6,691 nucleotides of DNA from Anaerolineae bacterium (lineage in GTDB: Bacteria > Chloroflexota > Anaerolineae > B4-G1 > DUEL01), in the NCBI GenBank assembly GCA_016926575.1, contig JAFGOJ010000477.1:1-6691 (forward strand). Reading direction: 5' to 3'. The stretch's first letter is position 1; each line of letters starts with the position of its first letter. Below, piece after piece: positions 1 through 5,203 of this stretch. Both the position numbers and the translations under genes were made by a program. The notes beneath the pieces were generated by a model. It was not told the DNA's origin. It did not search any database and saw only the letters and a program-made list of their open reading frames with translations.

Positions 1-518
1 GTCACGCTGGGCGGGGTGGGGAGCGCCGCCGGGGGCGGGATGACGGCGGTGGGGGGCATGAGGGCGCGCCAGGCCCGGCTGAAGGGGGTGAAGACGGTGT
101 AGGGCGCGCCGTCGGCCTTGAGCACCGTGCCGGGCGGGTGGACCAGCCGCCCACCGACGAGGTGGAGCGGCAGTGCTGAAGCGGCGCGACCGTCGCGCCG
201 GCGGGCGGTGGGGGAGAAATCTTCCTCGGCGAAAATGGCGGCGGCACCGGTCTCCGTGACCAGTGCCGCGAGGGTTTCGGTGGGGTCGCCCGGGCGGACG
301 ACGAGGCGGCTGCCGCGGGCGCGCAGGTCGGCGTCGAGCTGGCGCAGCCCATCGAAGAGGAACGCCACGCGCGTCGAGCCCGTGGTGGGGCGCTCCAGGA
401 TGTGCGGGTCGAGCACGAAGACGGGCAGCACCGCGTCGGCGTGCGCCAACGCCGTGTCGAGGGCCTGGTTGTCGGAAAGGCGCACGTCGCGGCGGATCCA
501 CCAGATGGCGGTTGTCAT
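1..518 (-). CDS. phr: Deoxyribodipyrimidine photolyase / cryptochrome family, N-terminal part (3' end off the window)
   Basis: This frame stays open from an ATG at 518 to the left edge, giving 172 residues without a stop. The N-terminus carries the photolyase signature WWIRRDVRLSDNQAL (residues 6-20). It is followed by an alternating alpha/beta domain with VLPVFVLDP (30-38), AIFAEEDFSPTARRRD (94-109) and YTVFTPFSRAW (140-150). These are hallmarks of the antenna-binding N-terminal domain of class I-type photolyases, which repair UV-induced pyrimidine dimers using light and FAD. A proline-rich linker begins near residue 155. The FAD-binding helical domain, which would distinguish a CPD photolyase from a (6-4) enzyme or cryptochrome, lies outside the window. 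The start is supported by AGGA 8 nt upstream. The gene follows the hydro-lyase small subunit by 46 bp, a gap mostly filled by a palindrome. It is probably a functionally unrelated neighbour, although co-transcription is possible. Family assignment is firm; subclass is open. Confidence 0.93.
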   Translation of the reverse strand, partial: MTTAIWWIRRDVRLSDNQALDTALAHADAVLPVFVLDPHILERPTTGSTRVAFLFDGLRQLDADLRARGSRLVVRPGDPTETLAALVTETGAAAIFAEEDFSPTARRRDGRAASALPLHLVGGRLVHPPGTVLKADGAPYTVFTPFSRAWRALMPPTAVIPPPAALPTPPSV

Positions 519-526
519 CGTTTACG

Positions 527-530
527 TCCT
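527..530 (-). promoter_or_regulatory. Ribosome-binding site of the photolyase gene
   Basis: AGGA on the minus strand lies 8 nt before the ATG at 518. It begins immediately after the end of the 531-559 palindrome, so a hairpin there would end exactly at the ribosome-binding site. Confidence 0.5.
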
Positions 531-559
531 GTAGCGGCGGGTCTTAGACCCGCCGCTAC
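531..559. repeat. Perfect GC-rich palindrome between hydro-lyase small subunit B and photolyase
   Basis: GTAGCGGCGGGTC (531-543) is separated by TTA from its exact reverse complement (547-559), giving a 13-bp perfect stem with a 3-nt loop. It sits 5 bp beyond the stop of the upstream gene and touches the AGGA of the next. No U-run follows in the direction of transcription, so a classical Rho-independent terminator is not supported. Its form suggests a dispersed REP-like palindrome, or an mRNA-stabilising or attenuating hairpin. Confidence 0.75.
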
Positions 560-564
560 GATGA

Positions 565-1062
565 TTATCCAATCCCCAATTGCTTGCGCACGTGCGGTAT
601 CAGCCCGCCATCCTCCAGGATCGCCATCACCTCGGGGGCCAGAGCGGGGAAGGTGTAGACGCCCTTGGGCGTGGTCACCGTCCCGGCGGCGAAGTCGATG
701 GTCACCTCGTCGCCCGCTTCGACGCCGTCCACGGCGTCGCACGCGGCGATGGGTAGTGCCTCGTTGATGCAGTTGCGGAAGTAGATGCGGGCGAAGCTGC
801 GTGCCACGATCGCGCCCACACCGATCTCCTTGAGGCAGACGACGGCCTGCTCGCGGGAGGAACCGCAGCCCCAGTTCTTCCCCGCCACGATGATGTCGCC
901 GGGCTGGACGTTGGCCACGAAGGTTGGGTCGAGGTCCTCCAGCGCATACTGGGCCATCTCCTTACGGTCGGAGATCGAGTAGGTGTACTTGCCGGGGAAG
1001 ATGACGTCGGTGTTGACGTCGTCGCCGTATTTCCAGACGCGGCCTGCGATCTTGTCTTTCAT
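565..1062 (-). CDS. leuD: Aconitase/isopropylmalate isomerase-family small subunit (pair B)
   Basis: This 165-residue protein is the swivel-domain subunit of a two-subunit [4Fe-4S] hydro-lyase. Such enzymes move a hydroxyl group between neighbouring carbons of an organic acid. The family motif DDVNTDVIFPGKY lies at residues 14-26. The active-site loop GKNWGCGSSREQA (61-73) contains the Ser-Ser-Arg triplet (68-70) that binds substrate carboxylate in aconitases. The residues after the first motif (Tyr-Thr-Tyr-Ser, 26-29), in the loop linked to substrate choice in this family, are not a pattern I recognise as isopropylmalate- or homoaconitate-specific. The frame is open back to an ATG at 1230, but that extension is Arg/Pro-rich shadow of the large subunit. 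The ATG at 1062 has a strong Shine-Dalgarno and a natural domain start. It begins 1 nt after the stop of large subunit B, so the two are surely co-translated partners. The gene symbol is a family name; the substrate is not shown. Confidence 0.9.
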   Translation of the reverse strand: MKDKIAGRVWKYGDDVNTDVIFPGKYTYSISDRKEMAQYALEDLDPTFVANVQPGDIIVAGKNWGCGSSREQAVVCLKEIGVGAIVARSFARIYFRNCINEALPIAACDAVDGVEAGDEVTIDFAAGTVTTPKGVYTFPALAPEVMAILEDGGLIPHVRKQLGIG

Positions 1063-1063
1063 C

Positions 1064-2317
1064 TTACACCTCCCTCGGGTCGGTGATGACGCCGGTGAGG
1101 GCCGACGCAGCCACCGTAGCGGGGCTGGCCAGGTAGGTGAAGGCCTCCTTGGAGCCCATACGGCCCTTGAAGTTGCGGTTGGCGGTGGAGATCGTCGTTT
1201 CGCCGGGAGCCATACAGCCTTCGTGCGCACCCAGGCACGGGCCGCAGCCGGGGTTGAGCAGCGTGGCGCCGGCGGCCACCAGGTCGGTGACGATGCCCTG
1301 GGCGACGGCTTCCAGCAGCACCTCGCGCGAGGCGGGGAGCACCAGCAGGCGCACGCCGGGAGCGATGTGCTTGCCGCGCAGAATCTCGGCGGCGGCGGCC
1401 AGGTCCTCCAGCCGTCCGTTGGTGCAGGTGCCGATCAGGCCCTGGTCGATCTTCGTGCCGAGCACCTCGGTCACCGGGACCACGTTGTCGACGGTGTGCG
1501 GCTTAGCGACCTGCGGGGCCAGGGTGCTGACGTCGTAGGCGATGACGCGGTCGTAGGGTGCGTCGGGGTCGGCGAAGATTTCTTCGTAATCGTGATCGAC
1601 GCGGCCCTTGAGCCAGGCGCGGGTTTTCTCGTCTGGTTCGACCACGCCGTTCTTGGCACCCATTTCGGCGGCCATGTTCGTGAGGACCATACGGCTGGCG
1701 ATGCTCATGGCCTGCACGATCTCGCCGGCGAACTCGACCGAGCGGTAGTCGGCCCCGTCGGCGCGCAGGTCGCCGATGATGTGCAGGATGACGTCTTTGG
1801 CCGACACGCGCGCGGGCAGGGTGCCGTTGATCAGCAGGCGGAAGCTTTCGGGCACGCGCAGCCAGATTTCACCGGTGGCCATCACCGCGGCGGCCTCGGT
1901 GCGGCCGATGCCGGCGGAGAACGCGCCGAACGCGCCGTGGGTGGGCGTGTGCGAGTCGGAACCGACGATCACCGCGCCGGGCCAGGCGTGGCCCTTCTCC
2001 GGTAGGACCTGGTGGCAGATGCCCTCGCCGACGTCGTAGAAGGCGGCGATGCCCTGCTCGGCGACGAATTCGCGCACGGTCTTGTGGTTAGCGGCGTAGG
2101 TCTCGTTGGCAGCGGGCACCACGTGATCGAGCACAATCACGCTGATCGAGGGATCGGCCATACGCTGCACGCCGATCTTGCGGAAGTTGCCGGCGATGGC
2201 GGAGGTGTTGTCGTGCGTCAACAGCTTGTCGGGGCGGATGGTGAGAATCTGCCCCACCATGACAGAGTCCAGCCCTGCTTTACGGGCCAGGACCTTTTGA
2301 GCGAATGTTTGTCCCAT
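1064..2317 (-). CDS. leuC: Aconitase/isopropylmalate isomerase-family large subunit (pair B, canonical active site)
   Basis: The 417-residue protein has the usual length of the short archaeal-type LeuC/homoaconitase large subunit. The active site is intact. It has LTHDNTS (33-39), the Asp-His of VLDHVVP (Asp64-His65), GICHQ (His102), SDSHTPTHG (Asp121-Ser122-His123), and Asn214/Glu218 in TNMAAEMGA. The substrate arginines are in STANRNFKGR (Arg381, Arg386). The [4Fe-4S] ligands are Cys298 in GTCTNGR and Cys358/Cys361 in NPGCGPCLG. The enzyme should catalyse a stereospecific dehydration/hydration such as isopropylmalate isomerisation, homoaconitate hydration or citrate/isocitrate interconversion. 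Sequence alone does not choose between them. Its position beside a citryl-CoA lyase-like gene leans me towards a tricarboxylate or alkylmalate intermediate, which is inference. GGAGA precedes the ATG. The small subunit follows after 1 nt. The symbol is a family name only. Confidence 0.92.
   Translation of the reverse strand: MGQTFAQKVLARKAGLDSVMVGQILTIRPDKLLTHDNTSAIAGNFRKIGVQRMADPSISVIVLDHVVPAANETYAANHKTVREFVAEQGIAAFYDVGEGICHQVLPEKGHAWPGAVIVGSDSHTPTHGAFGAFSAGIGRTEAAAVMATGEIWLRVPESFRLLINGTLPARVSAKDVILHIIGDLRADGADYRSVEFAGEIVQAMSIASRMVLTNMAAEMGAKNGVVEPDEKTRAWLKGRVDHDYEEIFADPDAPYDRVIAYDVSTLAPQVAKPHTVDNVVPVTEVLGTKIDQGLIGTCTNGRLEDLAAAAEILRGKHIAPGVRLLVLPASREVLLEAVAQGIVTDLVAAGATLLNPGCGPCLGAHEGCMAPGETTISTANRNFKGRMGSKEAFTYLASPATVAASALTGVITDPREV
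1067..1074 (-). promoter_or_regulatory. Ribosome-binding site fixing the start of small subunit B
   Basis: GGGAGGTG on the minus strand overlaps the last codons of large subunit B, just before its stop codon. Its GGAGG core lies 6 nt before the ATG at 1062. This site decides the start over the in-frame ATG at 1230 and implies translational coupling of the two subunits. Confidence 0.85.
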
Positions 2318-2342
2318 ACTGTCTCCTTATGAACCGGTGCTG

Positions 2343-2426
2343 TCATGCCTGCGAATTCCCGCTTTCGCGGGCACAAGCGCGGGCATCCAGAGCGATTTAT
2401 GGATTCCCGCTGGTGCGGGAATGACG
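2343..2426. repeat. Dispersed inverted-repeat element (GTCAT...ATGAC type) in the spacer before large subunit B
   Basis: The segment starts GTCATGCC and ends GGAATGAC. Its right half, TGGATTCCCGC(TGGT)GCGGGAATGAC, contains a hairpin. The left half contains CCCGC-TTTC-GCGGG (2358-2371) and GCGGGCATCCAG. The two halves face each other as an imperfect inverted repeat. From general knowledge, GTCATTCCCGC/GCGGGAATGAC palindromes recur in intergenic DNA of many bacterial genomes. A truncated relative lies at 3004-3030. Confidence 0.65.
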
Positions 2427-2431
2427 TTGGG

Positions 2432-2467
2432 TATTGTAGGGGCGAAGCCTGCTTTGCTCCTACAATA
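2432..2467. repeat. Hairpin repeat overlapping the stop codon of hydro-lyase small subunit A
   Basis: TATTGTAGG (2432-2440) and CCTACAATA (2459-2467) form a perfect 9-bp outer stem. Further imperfect pairing follows inside (GGCGAAGC against GCTTTGCT). The right arm encodes the last sense codons and the TAG stop of small subunit A. No poly-U tract follows in the transcription direction, so it is not a standard terminator. Confidence 0.7.
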
Positions 2468-2990
2468 CCGTCTTCCCGTAGGCAAAGAGGTTCCCTGCCT
2501 GGTAGATGTCCATCTGCACCTGCGAGAGGGGATCGGCCTGGAAGCGGGTCTCGTCGTTGAGGACGGCCTCTCCGGTCTCCAGATTGATCGCCAACGTCGC
2601 GCCGTTCTCGAACTGTGCGGCTATGGCGGTGAGGTTGGGGAAGGTGACGAGGGGCAGGCCGCTGTTGATGGCGTTGCGCTTGTAGATCGCGCCGAAGCTC
2701 TCGGCGACGATGGCGCTGATGCCCAGCGCCTGGAAGCAGTCGACGGCCTGCTGGCGGGACGAACCGGAGCCGAAGTTGCGCCCGGCCATGACGATGTCGC
2801 CGGGCTGGGCTTTCTTGGCGAAGTCCTCCCAGCCTTTGAGGTTATCGAGGGCGTACTGGCCCATCTGGGCGACGTCGGTGATGTGCAGGTAGCGGTTGTG
2901 GAAGATCATATCGGTGTCGATGTCGTCGTATAGTGCGCCGTCGGGCTCGGTGAGCACCCACAGGCGGCCTTGGATGGTGGTTTCTTTCAT
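2460..2990 (-). CDS. Aconitase/isopropylmalate isomerase-family small subunit (pair A)
   Basis: This 176-residue swivel-domain subunit is the partner of large subunit A. Recognisable motifs are DDIDTDMIFHNRYL (22-35) and GRNFGSGSSRQQA (70-82), with the Ser-Ser-Arg triplet at 77-79. Two points differ from small subunit B. The Pro-Gly found before the Tyr in many family members is His-Asn here. The following loop reads Tyr-Leu-His-Ile (34-37) rather than Tyr-Thr-Tyr-Ser. The two pairs therefore probably act on different substrates. The N-terminus (QGRLWVL) forms the first strand of the domain. GGAG lies shortly before the ATG. A 99-bp repeat-filled gap separates it from large subunit A. The final codons and TAG stop fall inside a hairpin repeat, so the original C-terminus may have been trimmed or replaced. 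The family is clear; the substrate is unknown. Confidence 0.88.
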   Translation of the reverse strand: MKETTIQGRLWVLTEPDGALYDDIDTDMIFHNRYLHITDVAQMGQYALDNLKGWEDFAKKAQPGDIVMAGRNFGSGSSRQQAVDCFQALGISAIVAESFGAIYKRNAINSGLPLVTFPNLTAIAAQFENGATLAINLETGEAVLNDETRFQADPLSQVQMDIYQAGNLFAYGKTVL

Positions 2991-3003
2991 ATTTTTCTCC
3001 TGC

Positions 3004-3030
3004 GTGGTTCTCGCTTGCGCGGGAATGACG
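3004..3030. repeat. Truncated copy of the GCGGGAATGACG-type repeat
   Basis: The last 12 bases, GCGGGAATGACG, match the right end of the 2343-2426 element exactly. The preceding 15 bases match it imperfectly. Only one arm is present. It lies just upstream of the ribosome-binding site of small subunit A. Confidence 0.55.
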
Positions 3031-3069
3031 TCCTTAGTTTGTAGGGCGGATTTCTTACCCCCCAGTCGC

Positions 3070-3089
3070 GGCGGCTATGGGAAGCCGCC
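3070..3089. repeat. Hairpin directly abutting the stop of large subunit A
   Basis: GGCGGCT (3070-3076) and AGCCGCC (3083-3089) form a perfect 7-bp stem around a 6-nt loop. The stem starts at the base right after the TAA stop (3092-3090) in the direction of transcription. No U-run follows, so it may instead be a dispersed repeat or a transcript-stabilising hairpin between the two subunits of pair A. Confidence 0.65.
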
Positions 3090-4340
3090 TTACTCAGGTA
3101 CGGTGATTTCCCCCTTGAGCGCGCTCCAGGCGGCAGTGGCGGGGCTGGCGAGGTAGGTATCGCCGGCGCCCTGCTTGCCGGGGAAGTTGCGGTTGCTGGT
3201 GCTGATGTTCACCTGGCCCACGCCGGTCATTCCCAGGTGACCGGAGGCGCACCCGCCGCAGCCGGGGTTGCTGATGATGAACCCTGCGTCGAAGAGGGTG
3301 GCGAGGACGCCGGAGCGGAGCATCTGCTCGAAGACCGTGCGGGTGGCAGGGACGACGGAGGCCATGACCCAGGAGGCGATGCGCTGGCCCTTGACGATCT
3401 CTGCGACGGCGGCGAAGTCCTCGAAGCGGCCGTTGGTGCAGGAGCCGAGGAAGACCGAGTCGATGCGCTTGCCGGCCACCTCGCGCACGGGCACGACGTT
3501 GGCCGGGTTGGGCGGGCAGGCGATCAGCGGTTCCAGGCCGGTGACGTCGATTTCGACCGTCTCGACGTAGACGGCGTCGGGGTCGGCTACGATGTCGATG
3601 AAGTCGGCGCGGCCGGAGCGCTGGCGGGCGTAGGCCAGAATCTCCTCTGAGGGCGGGATGAAGCCGATGATGCCGCCCATCTCGGTGACCTGGCTGGCGA
3701 GCGTGATACGGCCGGGCAGGTCGAGGGCCTCGATGGCCGGGCCATAGAACTCGATGGCGCGTCCCAGCGCACCTTTCGAGCCGAGCCGGCCCATAACCGC
3801 CAGGGTCAGGTCGCGGGCGGTGCAGGGGGCGGGCAGATCGCCCGTGACGATTACTTTCATCGTGGGGGGCACCTCGAACCAGGTCTTGCCGGTCTTGAAG
3901 GCGAAGGCGATGTCCTGGTCGCCCATACCCTGGCCGAAGGAGCCGATCGCGCCGAGGATGTTGAGGTGGCTGTCGGTGCCGACGAAGGTGGATCCGGGGT
4001 AGGCCAGTCCCTCTTCGATGGCGACGTGGGAACCGATGCCGGCGTCGACGTCGTAGACCTTGACGTCCTGCGCACGGGCCCAGACGCGACAGATTTGCTG
4101 GTTGTTGGCGTAGGGGATGTTGTTGGGCGGCACGACCAGGTCGAAGGTGAAGAACGTGCGGTCCTGATCGGCTACGGGCGTATCGCCGTAGTGGGCGCGG
4201 TAGTTCTGCACCACGTTCGCTCCGGCGAAGTCGCGCGCGGTGCGCACGTCCAACCCCAGCCAGATGATGCGCTCCGGCTCGACGGGGGTGTCGCCGGACG
4301 TGTGGGCCTGGAAAATCTTCTGTACAATCGTTTTTCCCAT
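3090..4340 (-). CDS. Divergent aconitase/isopropylmalate isomerase-family large subunit (pair A, altered active site)
   Basis: The 416-residue protein is homologous along its length to large subunit B. It keeps the [4Fe-4S] cysteines (Cys301 in GSCTNGR, Cys361 and Cys364 in NPGCGGC), Asp123-Ser124-His125, Glu220 and Arg384 (STSNRNFPGK). Several residues used by the family are changed. The Asp-His of the DHxxP motif is Asp67-Leu68. The GIxHQ histidine is replaced by Ser104, with a His shifted to 105. The HDxT motif is Leu30-Asp-Val-Arg. The Asn two-thirds along (aconitase Asn258 position) is Ser216, and the second substrate Arg is Lys389. The fold and cluster appear intact, so it is probably an active hydro-lyase with an unusual substrate or chemistry, or a degenerate paralogue. 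The start has AAGGAAA upstream. Small subunit A follows after 99 bp. Automated annotation would likely call it 3-isopropylmalate dehydratase large subunit, which I would not trust for function. Confidence 0.88.
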   Translation of the reverse strand: MGKTIVQKIFQAHTSGDTPVEPERIIWLGLDVRTARDFAGANVVQNYRAHYGDTPVADQDRTFFTFDLVVPPNNIPYANNQQICRVWARAQDVKVYDVDAGIGSHVAIEEGLAYPGSTFVGTDSHLNILGAIGSFGQGMGDQDIAFAFKTGKTWFEVPPTMKVIVTGDLPAPCTARDLTLAVMGRLGSKGALGRAIEFYGPAIEALDLPGRITLASQVTEMGGIIGFIPPSEEILAYARQRSGRADFIDIVADPDAVYVETVEIDVTGLEPLIACPPNPANVVPVREVAGKRIDSVFLGSCTNGRFEDFAAVAEIVKGQRIASWVMASVVPATRTVFEQMLRSGVLATLFDAGFIISNPGCGGCASGHLGMTGVGQVNISTSNRNFPGKQGAGDTYLASPATAAWSALKGEITVPE

Positions 4341-4354
4341 GGGTATTTCCTTAT

Positions 4355-4466
4355 GCGAATTGTGAGTTGCGAGTTGCGAATTAGGAATTGCGAATTAGGA
4401 ATTAAGATCAGGGAGTACCTCACACGTACTCGTCATTCCTAACTCGCAATTCGCAATTCCTAATTC
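4355..4466. repeat. AT-rich inverted repeat downstream of the HD gene
   Basis: GAATTAGGAATTGCGAATT (4378-4396) is matched by its exact reverse complement at 4448-4466. The left arm is extended by tandem variants of GCGAATT/GCGAGTT back to 4355. The loop includes a small hairpin, GAGTAC-CTCACAC-GTACTC. The repeat is markedly AT-rich against a GC-rich background. It fills most of the 140-bp gap between the HD gene and large subunit A. A related structure lies at 5079-5199. Confidence 0.8.
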
Positions 4467-4480
4467 TCCGTTCGCAGCTC

Positions 4481-5053
4481 CTATCCCAGTTTCGACACCG
4501 ACTCTTTCTTCTCCAGCATGCGCTGGATGGCGTGGAAGCTCATGAAGTCGGCGTGATTGATGAGGGTGGCCTCGGTGGTGCGTTGGACCTTATCGCCTTC
4601 GCCGGCGTGGGCGGCGATGATGTGCTGGATCTCGACGGGGATGCCGTGGCGGGCGGCCAGTTCCATTCCCGAGAAGGGGTGGCGCAGGAGTTTGCCCGCG
4701 TGGGTCTTGATGGTCATGCCGTCGGCGCGGTTCTCGTATTCCAGCAGCTTGCCGACGTCGTGCAGGAGGCCGCCGGAGATGAGGTAGTCCATATTGACCG
4801 GCACGCGGTCGCCGTAGATCTCGGCGAAGACCTCGGCAGCGCGGATGGCGGTGAGCGTGACGGCGCGGACGTGGTCGACGTAGGAAGCGGGGCAGGGGTT
4901 GATCAGCAGGGTGAAGGGAATCTGGGTCAGGTCGTCGGGGGTCCAGCCGCCTTCCTCCATCGCCGTCAGGCACGTTTGGATGGTCTTTTCTTTGAGATCG
5001 GCGTCTTGGATCAAGTCGAATTCGGGCATCAATTCTAGTAAGCGGGTACGCAT
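4481..5053 (-). CDS. HD-domain metal-dependent phosphohydrolase-like protein
   Basis: This 190-residue protein has the metal-binding pattern of the HD superfamily. His61 (YVDHVRAV) comes first, followed by His98-Asp99 (GGLLHDVGKLLEY), His125 (RHPFSGME), His149 (IIAAHAGEG) and Asp169 (INHADFMSFHA). The extra histidines at 125 and 149 are typical of HD proteins that bind two metals. These are usually phosphohydrolases, but in some cases are diiron oxygenases. Residues 1-50 form a mostly helical N-terminal segment that I do not recognise. There is no signal peptide, membrane segment or nucleotide-cyclase partner domain. GGAGGAAT precedes the ATG, with its GGAGG core 5 nt away. The gene sits between a citryl-CoA lyase-like gene and hydro-lyase pair A. 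That suggests a role tied to the organic-acid module, such as removing a phosphorylated or CoA-derived by-product or controlling a signal, but nothing in the sequence proves it. Confidence 0.85.
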   Translation of the reverse strand: MRTRLLELMPEFDLIQDADLKEKTIQTCLTAMEEGGWTPDDLTQIPFTLLINPCPASYVDHVRAVTLTAIRAAEVFAEIYGDRVPVNMDYLISGGLLHDVGKLLEYENRADGMTIKTHAGKLLRHPFSGMELAARHGIPVEIQHIIAAHAGEGDKVQRTTEATLINHADFMSFHAIQRMLEKKESVSKLG

Positions 5054-5078
5054 ATATTCCTCCGTATGTGCATTTTAG

Positions 5079-5199
5079 ATTGCAGATTGCGAAGTAGGAA
5101 TTGCGAGTTAGGAATCAGGAATTGTGGAGCAGGGAGCCCCCAAAATCACTCAGAATTCCTAATTCGCAATTCTTAATTCCTAATTCGCAATTCTTAACT
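5079..5199. repeat. AT-rich inverted repeat upstream of the HD gene
   Basis: The left arm (about 5079-5123) and right arm (about 5153-5199) are built from variants of GAATTGCGAATTAGGAATT in opposite orientation. The best stretch pairs about 18 bases with one mismatch. The central spacer contains CAGGGAG, as does the spacer of the repeat at 4355-4466, so the two are likely copies of one repeat family. It fills most of the 150-bp gap between the citryl-CoA lyase-like gene and the HD gene. Confidence 0.75.
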
Positions 5200-5203
5200 C
5201 GAT

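Noticed and set aside
2..534. Open frames on either strand overlapping the left end (minus 2-352; plus 118-534 and 263-547)
   Set aside because: They are shadows. The photolyase frame, open to the window edge, has specific motifs throughout and explains the region.
1063..1230. Longer start (ATG at 1230) for small subunit B
   Set aside because: The extra 56 residues are Arg/Pro-rich and overlap the large subunit coding sequence. The ATG at 1062 has a strong ribosome-binding site and fits the family start.
983..2005. Long open frame on the plus strand (340 codons) opposite hydro-lyase pair B
   Set aside because: It is antisense to a protein with clear family motifs. Its product is Gly/Val/Asp-rich low-complexity sequence typical of a GC-rich shadow frame.
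2343..2467. Rho-independent terminator between pairs A and B
   Set aside because: Hairpins are present, but no U-run follows any of them in the direction of transcription. They fit dispersed repeats better.
4341..5203. Possible CRISPR array from the repeated GAATTGCGAATTAGG units
   Set aside because: The units are tandem, degenerate and arranged as facing inverted arms without regular unique spacers. There are no cas genes nearby.
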